A stretch of 47,485 bases of DNA from Desulfosporosinus sp. (GTDB taxonomy: Bacteria > Bacillota > Desulfitobacteriia > Desulfitobacteriales > Desulfitobacteriaceae). The DNA lies in assembly GCA_031292095.1 (NCBI GenBank), contig JARLHU010000098.1, forward strand, positions 1-47,485, given 5' to 3'. The position numbers and the translations under genes were made by a program. The notes under the pieces are model-generated. The model did not search any database and was not told where the DNA came from. It saw only the letters and a program-made list of their open reading frames with translations. Positions within the stretch are counted from its first letter, which is position 1; every line of letters begins with the position of its first letter. This document shows, in pieces, positions 31,715-39,699 of this stretch.

Positions 31715-34652
31715 TTTTTCCCAACCTCTCTATTTGCTTTTGTTTGTCTTAGTTGCGTATTTCGTTTATCTCTGGAAAATAAGTCCTAAGGCCTTTACCG
31801 CCCGACAACAAAAATGGTTTTTAGGGGTGCGCTTAGTTTTGGTTAGCTTGCTGGTTCTCTCGCTGGCCGGGCTGGGATTTAATTTCCGACATTCAGAAAA
31901 ATCGGTGGTTTATGTGGCAGATCGTTCAGCTTCGTTACAGGAAAAAAGTAAAGAAATTAGCGATTGGATCAGTAAATCTCTGGTTTCCCTGCCGGCCACT
32001 ATGGGAGCGGGAGTTGTAAGTCTAGGGAAAAAGCCGATGGTCGAATACCCTGTGGAGACCCATCCGGATTTTAAAGGGTTGCAAGGGGTAATTGACCCTA
32101 ACTATACGGATTTAGCAACGGGTTTAAGATTAGCTCGTTCTATGTTGCCGGAGGAACTAGGTAAACATATCGTCTTATTGACGGATGGCAAACAAAACCG
32201 GGGGGATGCGCTAGAACAGGCCAAATTGTTGAATCAGCAAGGGGTTCGCATTGATGTTTTACCGATCTCTCCTTTAAGTGGGCCAGAGGTCTTGGTGAAA
32301 ACCGTTGATCTTCCTTCTCGCCTTCATGAGGGGGAATTCTTTGACTTGAAGGCCACGCTGGATAGTACACTTTCGACCGGTGGCATGGTACGTATTATGG
32401 TGGATAATAAAGTACTACGGGAGGAAGAAATTGAGATTGGCAAGGGAACAAGCCAGCTAGTCTGGGGGTTCAGTGCTGAGAAGGCAGGTTTACATACCTA
32501 TAAGGTCGAGGTGATCAGTGCTAAAGATACGCATAAAGAAAATAACGTCGGTCAGGCCATAACTCAAGTTGAAGGCGTGCCGAGGATCTTAGTTGTGGAG
32601 GGAACCACAGGGGATAGTAAGGCCCTTGGCACGGCGTTAGCCTCCGTTAACCTGCAGGTGGAGACCGTCGAACCGGGGGTTATGCCTAAGACCCTCACAG
32701 GACTGGCCCAGTACTCTGCGGTTGTCCTCGTCAATGTGTCTGCGACGGACATGCAGGACGCGACAATGCAAGCCTTGGAGAATTTCGTGAGTGACTTAGG
32801 ACGAGGGTTAGTCATGGTTGGAGGAGAAAATAGCTACGGACCGGGAGGGTATTATAAAACTCCTATTGAGAAAGCATTGCCGGTCGATATGGAGATTACG
32901 GGTAAAGCAGAGCTGCCGAGTGTAGGTTTGAACCTGATTATCGATAAATCCGGCAGTATGTGTCATGCGCAAAACAACGTAACCAAAATGGATATGGCCA
33001 AGGAGGCTGCTCTGCGGGCGACCGAAATCTTAGACACCAAGGACCAACTGGGTGTGATTGTTTTTGACAGTGAGTATAAATGGGTGGTCAAGACAGCGCC
33101 GTTAATTAATAAGAAATGGGTCCAAGAGCAGATTGGCTCCATTGAACCCAGTGGTGGGACGAATATGTACCCTTCTTTGGAAGCTGCGTATAAGGCCCTC
33201 AAAGCAGCCAAGGTTAAGGTGAAGCATATTATTCTTTTATCTGATGGGGTTTCCAAATATGGCGGAGATTATGAAAATTTGCTCATACAAATGGAAGCAG
33301 ATAATATAACCTTGTCGGTGGTTGCCATAGGTAGTGATTCAGATACGTCTTTGCTGAAGTATTTAGCCCAACAAGGACATGGTAGGTATTACTTTACTGA
33401 TCAGATTGACAATATTCCCAAGATTTTCGCTAAGGAAACGATGCTGGTGACACGCAGTTATTTTGTTCAAGAGCCTTTTACTCCGATCGTCACAGGGTCG
33501 GCCAATATGTTGCCTGTTACAACGGGACTACCGCAACTTTTGGGCTATGTTGCCACCACCCCCAAAGATGCGGCGGAAGTGATCCTGACCAGCCAGGAAG
33601 GAGATCCAGTTTTGGCGCGTTGGCACTATGGACTCGGGCGAACGGTAGCTTGGACAAGTGATGTTAAAGGGCGCTGGGCAGAACCCTGGCTGAATTGGTC
33701 AGCTTTCCCCCAATTTTGGGGAAAGGTAATCAGTTGGACACTGCCGGAAGAGAATGGCAACGGCCTGAATGTAACGACAACTCGTGAGGGGGGCCTTGGT
33801 CACATTAATGTGGATATCCCGGTGGAAAGCCAAAAAGCAGCCGATCTTCAGGCTAAGGTCATAGCACCTGATGGTACCTCCTCGGATTTAATTTTACCCG
33901 CCATCAGCCCAGGCCAGTATCAGGTGGACTTTCCGATGGAACAACCGGGCACTTATATGATTCAAGTGATTGAAAAAGAGGGCGACAAGGTTGTTCAGCA
34001 ACAAACCGCTGGTCTCGTGCAGTCCTATTCCCCAGAGTTTTTGCTCCAAGCGGATCAACATAAATTTATCGAACAACTGGCTACCGCTGGAGGAGGACAA
34101 GTCCTTGATCCAGCGCAGTTTGATGGGATAGGAAAACTAAAGGCTCCGGAAGCCATGGGCAAAATACCCCTTTGGCCGAAGTTCCTGACGTTTGCGGTTT
34201 TGCTTTTGCCTATCGATATAGCCTCCCGTCGCTTTAACTGGAACCTAAAATGGGCGTCAGCACTAGGACAACGTTTGGGGTCGCTGCGCCAAGCAAGTAA
34301 CGAACGAGTAGAGCATGGTCAAGAGTCTTTGATCCAATCACTCAAAGGACGCAAGGCAGGAAGGGAACAGCTTTATCAACCGATAGGTGGGACAGTGTTT
34401 GAGGAGCGAAGGCTGGATGAGGAGAATGGGCAAGAAAGCTCGGACCCAACAAGCGGCGCTCAAGGGAGCCGGAAAACAGCGAAAGGTCCGGAAGAGCGCG
34501 GGGAGGGTGCTTCGAGGAGTGCCAAAGCTATGGGTAAAGTAGCGAGTAAGGATAAAGGTGAAATGGCTAGTCAAAAGGAGATCACGGATAATGGATTTAG
34601 TGCGAGACTTTTAGAGGCAAAGAGAAGGGTTGTCGATAAGGAAAATAAGTAG
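31704..34652 (+). CDS. Giant VWA / GATase-like membrane protein
   Basis: This 982-residue membrane protein has spans at about 5-22 and 37-57, a first VWA-like domain (VVYVADRSASL), and a glutamine-amidotransferase-like fold at about 290-400 (LVMVGGENSYGPGGYY) that lacks an obvious catalytic Cys. A second VWA domain follows with a complete MIDAS (LIIDKSGSM, about residue 412; TNMYPSL). Next are an Ig-like region, a C-terminal span near 828-845, and a charged disordered tail of about 120 residues. The GTG start overlaps the previous gene by 11 bases. It shares the amidotransferase-like module with the first gene of the operon. The presence of two VWA domains suggests a scaffold acted on by the MoxR ATPase. 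Confidence 0.83.
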   Translation: MGISFSQPLYLLLFVLVAYFVYLWKISPKAFTARQQKWFLGVRLVLVSLLVLSLAGLGFNFRHSEKSVVYVADRSASLQEKSKEISDWISKSLVSLPATMGAGVVSLGKKPMVEYPVETHPDFKGLQGVIDPNYTDLATGLRLARSMLPEELGKHIVLLTDGKQNRGDALEQAKLLNQQGVRIDVLPISPLSGPEVLVKTVDLPSRLHEGEFFDLKATLDSTLSTGGMVRIMVDNKVLREEEIEIGKGTSQLVWGFSAEKAGLHTYKVEVISAKDTHKENNVGQAITQVEGVPRILVVEGTTGDSKALGTALASVNLQVETVEPGVMPKTLTGLAQYSAVVLVNVSATDMQDATMQALENFVSDLGRGLVMVGGENSYGPGGYYKTPIEKALPVDMEITGKAELPSVGLNLIIDKSGSMCHAQNNVTKMDMAKEAALRATEILDTKDQLGVIVFDSEYKWVVKTAPLINKKWVQEQIGSIEPSGGTNMYPSLEAAYKALKAAKVKVKHIILLSDGVSKYGGDYENLLIQMEADNITLSVVAIGSDSDTSLLKYLAQQGHGRYYFTDQIDNIPKIFAKETMLVTRSYFVQEPFTPIVTGSANMLPVTTGLPQLLGYVATTPKDAAEVILTSQEGDPVLARWHYGLGRTVAWTSDVKGRWAEPWLNWSAFPQFWGKVISWTLPEENGNGLNVTTTREGGLGHINVDIPVESQKAADLQAKVIAPDGTSSDLILPAISPGQYQVDFPMEQPGTYMIQVIEKEGDKVVQQQTAGLVQSYSPEFLLQADQHKFIEQLATAGGGQVLDPAQFDGIGKLKAPEAMGKIPLWPKFLTFAVLLLPIDIASRRFNWNLKWASALGQRLGSLRQASNERVEHGQESLIQSLKGRKAGREQLYQPIGGTVFEERRLDEENGQESSDPTSGAQGSRKTAKGPEERGEGASRSAKAMGKVASKDKGEMASQKEITDNGFSARLLEAKRRVVDKENK

Positions 34653-34679
34653 AAATAGGATTTACGAGGGGGAACGTAA

Positions 34680-35270
34680 TTGTTAACGGGGCAAGAATTG
34701 AAAAAACTGCGTAATAAACAGATCGTGATCCAAAATATATTGTATGTTCTTGGTGTGATATTAGTAACTTTATGTTTGATGAAAGTAAATTCTTTCAAAG
34801 AATTCAGTCTTATGGCGGGTGTAATATGCCTAATTAGTCTTATCATGAGTTTAATCACACGCAAACGAGGCGAAATTATCGAGATAATAGTTCCTGCGAT
34901 GAAGCCATTGTTTGAATATGAGCGAGAAAAATTAGGTATAGAATATAAGAAACTCAAAACAAGACAAATAGTATGTCTTGTAATATTAACAGTAATGATG
35001 TTTTTTGAAGGGGTTATAATTCCTAACAATGGAGTAATAGTTCATGGGAAACCCGTCTTGTATTATTGGTTGCCGATGTCTCTGCTGATGTTTGTTGTGC
35101 TAAATATTTCAGCTTACTTTCACATTAAAAAAGTCGACAAATCTAATTTGGCAGAGCTGAAAGGCTATGCAGATAGAACGATGTTATATGGAGTAATAGC
35201 TGGGATAGTTTTAGGTGGATTGACCATGATGTCGATTATTGTTGCGGTTATTTTTATGCAGGCCCAATAA
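34680..35270 (+). CDS. Uncharacterised multi-span membrane protein
   Basis: This 196-residue protein has five hydrophobic spans (about 20-36, 42-58, 98-115, 128-146 and 170-192) and a charged cytosolic loop between the second and third. The TTG start has GGGGGA about 6 bases upstream. It lies 27 bases after the VWA gene and 41 before the next ABC ATPase gene, so it is likely part of the same transcript and may be an accessory subunit of that exporter. No family was recognised. A short (AAG)(TAG) run, about 35276-35296, lies between it and the next gene. Confidence 0.6.
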   Translation: MLTGQELKKLRNKQIVIQNILYVLGVILVTLCLMKVNSFKEFSLMAGVICLISLIMSLITRKRGEIIEIIVPAMKPLFEYEREKLGIEYKKLKTRQIVCLVILTVMMFFEGVIIPNNGVIVHGKPVLYYWLPMSLLMFVVLNISAYFHIKKVDKSNLAELKGYADRTMLYGVIAGIVLGGLTMMSIIVAVIFMQAQ

Positions 35271-35311
35271 ACCCAAGAAGAAGTAGTAGTAGTAGAGGAG
35301 GATGCCTGTAA

Positions 35312-36094
35312 ATGAACTCTCAGCCAGTAGTAACAATAAAGGATCTTAAAATAACTTTTGGTAGCAAAGAAGTCCTGAAGGGGATCAGTCTAGAGATATA
35401 CAGGGGACAGATTATCGGGTACATTGGGCCGAATGGAGCTGGAAAGAGCACCACTGTTAAAATTCTGTTGGGTTTGGTAGATGGGTACAGCGGTGAAATC
35501 AGAATCTTTGGTGAGGATATCTCAAGGGGCGACGTGGAATATAAACGAAAAATTGGCTATGTTCCCGAGACAGTGGAGATATACGAAAACTTGACAGCTT
35601 ATGAATACCTGACCTTTATTGGAGAGGTTTACGGGCTAGGTTTAGAACAAGTAAATAAGAAGGCCAAAAAACTTATGGCTTTACTTGGTATAGAAGATGT
35701 CTACCATTCAAGAATATCATCATACTCAAAAGGTATGAAACAAAAACTTTTGATTATCTCCAGTATGATCCATAACCCGGATATCTTGTTTCTAGATGAA
35801 CCGTTAAGTGGGCTGGATGCCAATAGTGTGATGATAGTCAAAGAAATCCTGGCAGAACTGGCGGCTTTGGGTAAAACTATTTTCTATTCGTCACATATTA
35901 TGGACGTGGTGGAGAAGATTAGTAGCAGAATAATATTAATCAATGAGGGACAAATAGTTGCAGACGGAAGCTTTGCAGAACTCCAGGAAATGAGCAAGCA
36001 AGGCTCGCTGGAACAGATATTTAACCAGTTGACCGGTTTTAATAAGCACAAAGAGATTGCCTGTGAATTCATTAAAGAATTACAGGGAGTGTAA
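35312..36094 (+). CDS. ABC transporter ATP-binding protein, second exporter
   Basis: This 260-residue ATPase has Walker A GPNGAGKST (40-48), signature YSKGMKQK, Walker B ILFLDEPLSGLD and the switch His of YSSHIMD. It pairs with the 552-residue permease whose gene begins 5 bases after its stop. It differs clearly from the ATPase at 24193, so this is a separate exporter and not a duplicate. AGGAGG precedes the ATG. The substrate is unknown. Confidence 0.9.
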   Translation: MNSQPVVTIKDLKITFGSKEVLKGISLEIYRGQIIGYIGPNGAGKSTTVKILLGLVDGYSGEIRIFGEDISRGDVEYKRKIGYVPETVEIYENLTAYEYLTFIGEVYGLGLEQVNKKAKKLMALLGIEDVYHSRISSYSKGMKQKLLIISSMIHNPDILFLDEPLSGLDANSVMIVKEILAELAALGKTIFYSSHIMDVVEKISSRIILINEGQIVADGSFAELQEMSKQGSLEQIFNQLTGFNKHKEIACEFIKELQGV

Positions 36095-36099
36095 AGAAT

Positions 36100-37758
36100 A
36101 TGAAAGATTTTTGGATTTTGAAGGTCCTCGATGTTTTTAGTTTTTTTTATAAGGCAATGGGAATTGATTATGAAGTAATGAGAAAAATATTGAAACTTAA
36201 GCTATTAATGGATCAGAGGAGGGTACCTTCGGTACTGGTGAATTCTAAACGTAAGGATCAAGAAAATACATTTAATTCGTCGTTAATCATTTATGCGCTG
36301 ATGGGTCTTGTTTTTGTTTTTCTTATGTTCCCGCCTTTCCCCCTCTTCTTTAAAATGAACTTAATCTTTGGAATGTTGATCTTTATGGTTACGATGACAA
36401 TGGTTTCAGAATATTCGTCGCTCTTGTTGGATACAAAAGACAGGGGAATCCTGTTATCCAAACCTATAGATTTTCAGACTGTAAATGCTGCTAAGATAAC
36501 TCATATTCTCATAAATTTGTTGACGATCACTTTTGTAATGGCTGGACCGTCGCTAATAGTAGGACTATTAAAGTATGGTTGGGTGTTTTTTGGTATCTAT
36601 TTTTTCGATTTGCTACTTCTCTCGGGACTTATTCTTTTCTTAACTTCCGTTCTTTATTTCATAATGTTGTTGTTTTTTGACGGTGATAAGCTTAAGGACA
36701 TTATTAACTACTTTCAAATCATCTTATCCTTGGTGTTGACGGTCGGATATCAGTTTGCGGGTCGAATTTTTCAATTAGTAGGTCATAATATGGTTTTAAG
36801 CTTTAAATGGTGGATGTATCTGTTGCCTTCTGCCTGGTTCGCTGCCCCTTTTAGTTTAATATTGGAAAACAGGGTGGAAAATAATTATTTATATTTAAGT
36901 GTAATAGGGCTATTAGGTCCAATTTTAGTTCTAATAATATATTTCAGAGTAATCATTAAATATTTTGAAAAAAATCTTTATAAGCTTGATAACGTTACGT
37001 CAAAAAAACGAAAGACAACGGAAAAAAGAGCAATAATCTTTAAAAAAATAATTTCGCCAATTGTTCGCAATAAATACGAGAATATTTTTTGCAGATTTTC
37101 GCAAAACATGATTTCCAGCGAGAGAAGCATTCGGCTGCGACTATATCCTAGCTTAGCGATGGCAACGTTTATGCCGATAATCATGATGGCTAATTTCTTG
37201 TTGATCGGAATTAACTCGGTGAACTCTGCCTTAACAGATATGTCTCAAGGAGCTTATTACCTTTGGTTATATCTTTCTGTTTTCATGCTTGCAGTAACTC
37301 CCTTTACGTTAACTTCAAGCGAGAATTACAAAGGGGCATGGATATACAAAGCTTTGCCTATTGAGTTACCTGGTGTAATTCTTATAGGAGTATTAAAGGG
37401 CTTTATCTTGAGGTATCTTATCCCGGTATTTCTGTTGGTTAGCATTCTCTTTGCCGTACCATACGGGGCTCGATTAATACCTCATCTGATCTTGATATTC
37501 TCCAACCTGTTATTGTTAATTATTTTGCTTTTCAAGCTGTCACCAAAGGAGCTGCCGTTCAGCAAAAGGTTTCAAACTGGAGAAAACAATAGATTGGAGT
37601 TAGTTTTCGCTTCGCTTGCCTTCTGTGGGATGTCTGTGGTGGTGCATTACGCTTTGAGAGATTTTGGCGTGGGCATACTGATATATGTTATCGTAGTACT
37701 TTCCTTGACTACTGTTTTATGGAAAACCAGTGCCAGGATTAGCTGGAAAGATGTTTAG
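36100..37758 (+). CDS. ABC exporter permease, large form
   Basis: This 552-residue protein has about a dozen hydrophobic spans in two halves joined by a basic cytosolic segment (KKRKTTEKRAIIFKKI, about residue 303-320). The N-terminal block has two charged stretches before the first span, as in large ABC exporters of Firmicutes that resemble EcsB or bacteriocin-resistance permeases. It follows its ATPase gene by 5 bases. The last codons are followed at 37798 by the promoter of the T-box leader; no terminator hairpin was seen between them. Confidence 0.8.
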   Translation: MKDFWILKVLDVFSFFYKAMGIDYEVMRKILKLKLLMDQRRVPSVLVNSKRKDQENTFNSSLIIYALMGLVFVFLMFPPFPLFFKMNLIFGMLIFMVTMTMVSEYSSLLLDTKDRGILLSKPIDFQTVNAAKITHILINLLTITFVMAGPSLIVGLLKYGWVFFGIYFFDLLLLSGLILFLTSVLYFIMLLFFDGDKLKDIINYFQIILSLVLTVGYQFAGRIFQLVGHNMVLSFKWWMYLLPSAWFAAPFSLILENRVENNYLYLSVIGLLGPILVLIIYFRVIIKYFEKNLYKLDNVTSKKRKTTEKRAIIFKKIISPIVRNKYENIFCRFSQNMISSERSIRLRLYPSLAMATFMPIIMMANFLLIGINSVNSALTDMSQGAYYLWLYLSVFMLAVTPFTLTSSENYKGAWIYKALPIELPGVILIGVLKGFILRYLIPVFLLVSILFAVPYGARLIPHLILIFSNLLLLIILLFKLSPKELPFSKRFQTGENNRLELVFASLAFCGMSVVVHYALRDFGVGILIYVIVVLSLTTVLWKTSARISWKDV

Positions 37759-37797
37759 GCCTGGAATTCAATGGATGGTAGCAACTTAAGGAAGGAG

Positions 37798-37826
37798 TTG
37801 AAATTCGTTGGTTGGAGTGCTACAAT
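37798..37826 (+). promoter_or_regulatory. Promoter of the T-box / DAHP synthase gene
   Basis: TTGAAA (37798-37803) and TACAAT (37821-37826) are 17 bases apart. A transcript would start near 37833, just before the T-box stem I. Confidence 0.7.
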
Positions 37827-37832
37827 TATATA

Positions 37833-38101
37833 AACCGTTGAAGGGGAAGTAAAACCGCAAGACCAACCTCACAGAGAGTCGGGTAAGGTGGAAGCTCGGC
37901 AGGTAACGGAGCGGGTAAATGGGCCCCCGAGGGTGGAGCGAAAAGGCTTAGGCTTTAGTAGCTACCAACGCAAAGCCAGCGTTATTGGGCAAAGGGTGTG
38001 TTGGCACTCTGCAGGCGAGGATGCATTAATTTTTGTGCATCAATTAAGGTGGTACAGCAGATTAACGTCTGTCCTTATCTAAGGGCAGACGTATTGTTTT
38101 T
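37833..38101 (+). promoter_or_regulatory. T-box riboswitch leader, Trp specifier likely
   Basis: Stem I marks are present in order: AAGTA (loop E side), AGAGAG, GGTGGAAG, and on the return strand GCGGGTAAATGGG. Pairing gggg with cccc and ccgc with gcgg leaves an internal loop that shows UGG at 37920-37922, which reads as a tryptophan specifier. The T-box sequence AAGGTGGTACAGCAG lies at 38046-38060. It overlaps the antiterminator side of a terminator: acgtctgtcctt (38065-38076) with aagggcagacgt (38081-38092) and then ATTGTTTTT. Uncharged tRNA should favour read-through into aroF. The T-box call is strong; the specifier is inferred by hand folding. Confidence 0.88.
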
Positions 38102-38197
38102 GTACTACCACGATTCGTTCTTGATCATCATAACCGCAGATGAATGGAACGTGCAGAGAAAAAACCCCGCAAATTATTAAATTTGAGGGAGGCAATT

Positions 38198-39346
38198 ATG
38201 ATGAAGGATTTAAGATTGGCAGGACTTTTGGCTGAGCGAAGTACAATTGAAGTCAACGGGGTAATCATCGGGGGAAAAGAAATTATTTTGATGGGTGGAC
38301 CTTGTGCTGTAGAATCAAGTATCCAAATGAGTCAGTCTGCCGAAACTGTAAAAAAGGCAGGAGGTAAGATCCTGCGCGGCGGGGTTTTTAAACCACGCAC
38401 ATCGCCATACAGTTTCCAGGGTTTGGGTCTGGAAGGACTTAACTATTTAGTTCAAGCCGCTCAAGAACAGAACTTACTCTGTGTAACTGAAGTGATTGAT
38501 GTCCAAAGTTTGGATTTAGTAGTTGACAAGGTTGATATTATTCAAATAGGTGCCCGGAATATGCAAAATTTCGGATTGCTAAAATTGGTTGGTAAAATCA
38601 AAAAACCGATTATTCTCAAAAGAGGATTGTCGGCAACTATAGAGGAATGGTTGTTGGCTGCTGAATATATTTTAGCTGCTGGTAATCCCCAGGTTATCCT
38701 TTGTGAACGAGGAATTCGCACGTTTGAACCCAGCACTAGAAACACTCTGGATCTAAGTGCTGTTGGAGTGGCCAAAGCACTTTCCCACTTACCAGTCATT
38801 GTCGATCCAAGTCACGCGGCGGGCAGACGAGATCTGATTTCGTCTTTATCAAAGGCTGCAATTGCAGCAGGTGCGGACGGTCTATTGATCGAAATGCACC
38901 CGAATCCTGCCGAGGCGACAAGCGATGGACCTCAGTCTTTGTACCCAGAGCAGTTTGTCCAACTAGCCCTGGAGCTTGGGACGGTCGCAGGATCGGTCGA
39001 TAGGGTTTTTGCTTGTGGGGGACGCGAAGATGAGGATACTCTCGAATCCTTGCGCACCCAGATTGACACGATCGATCAAAGTATCATCAAACAGCTAGTG
39101 GCCCGAATGCAAATCGTCGGCAAAGTAGGGGATCAAAAACGTCTGGATCGGGTTAAAGACAGCAACCGGGAAAAAGAAATTATTCAGCGCTTAGTTAACC
39201 TGGCCGTGGAATTACAACTTCCCCCTGAGTTAGTTAAAAGGATCTATCCTTTGATTTTTGAGTATGGAGTGCAATCCCAAATCAAAAGTAAAGTAACACT
39301 GGATAAAGAAGTAGAGCTATCGTTCTATCCTTTAGGAAGTAAATAA
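38198..39346 (+). CDS. aroF: DAHP synthase fused to chorismate mutase
   Basis: This 382-residue protein has two parts. The first (about 1-270) is a 3-deoxy-7-phosphoheptulonate synthase of the KDSA-like type: GGPCAVES, GGVFKPRTSPYSFQG, KRGLSATIEEW, and DPSHAAGRRD for metal and substrate binding. The last 90 residues are an AroQ-type chorismate mutase (LRTQIDTIDQSIIKQLVARM). It therefore begins the shikimate pathway and also acts on chorismate; in Bacillus the mutase unit serves as a feedback sensor, at the N-terminus. Here it is C-terminal. The ATG at 38198 has GAGGGAGG upstream; a longer frame from 38144 has no ribosome site. It is preceded by the T-box leader. Confidence 0.92.
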   Translation: MMKDLRLAGLLAERSTIEVNGVIIGGKEIILMGGPCAVESSIQMSQSAETVKKAGGKILRGGVFKPRTSPYSFQGLGLEGLNYLVQAAQEQNLLCVTEVIDVQSLDLVVDKVDIIQIGARNMQNFGLLKLVGKIKKPIILKRGLSATIEEWLLAAEYILAAGNPQVILCERGIRTFEPSTRNTLDLSAVGVAKALSHLPVIVDPSHAAGRRDLISSLSKAAIAAGADGLLIEMHPNPAEATSDGPQSLYPEQFVQLALELGTVAGSVDRVFACGGREDEDTLESLRTQIDTIDQSIIKQLVARMQIVGKVGDQKRLDRVKDSNREKEIIQRLVNLAVELQLPPELVKRIYPLIFEYGVQSQIKSKVTLDKEVELSFYPLGSK

Positions 39347-39395
39347 TAAGTTGCGAAGTAGGAGAAACATCTTTTATTTTAGTAAACTACGTCAG

Positions 39396-39422
39396 GCCTA
39401 GGTAAAGATAGCCTAGGCTTTT
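39396..39422 (+). terminator. Terminator after aroF
   Basis: gcctagg (39396-39402) pairs with cctaggc (39412-39418), followed by TTTT. It lies about 50 bases after the stop. Confidence 0.8.
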
Positions 39423-39450
39423 CCCTATTTCAGGAAGGTTTAATATTATA

Positions 39451-39479
39451 TTTGTCAAACAACACATAGAATTGACAAA
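39451..39479. repeat. Inverted repeat TTTGTCAA-N13-TTGACAAA
   Basis: A perfect 8-bp inverted repeat lies in the spacer before the Cache-HTH gene. It could be an operator for that protein (autoregulation) or for another factor; the right arm includes a TTGACA. The rest of the spacer (39480-39690) is AT-rich and shows no gene. Confidence 0.45.
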
Positions 39480-39699
39480 GGTTTCTTTTCTTTAAACGGG
39501 GACATCTTGATTGAAAACGCATGATTGTGAGACTGAGGCCTCCAAATTATCTGAGTGTTCATTTCTTTAGCATTATTTAATTAATAATATTTTTTTAGCA
39601 AAGCATTAAAGAGGTTTTTCAGTATAATTCGCGAATTTATGGTTAAACCCTTATCTGGCCCGAAATAAGGTAAAAAAGTCGACGGAAGAGGTGAACTTG

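Noticed and set aside
34571..35029. Long minus-strand frame opposite the membrane protein at 34680
   Set aside because: It is antisense to a gene with a good start in an operon and has no ribosome site or recognisable domains.
37888..38180. Small open frames inside the T-box leader
   Set aside because: They lie within the folded leader and terminator and have no ribosome sites.
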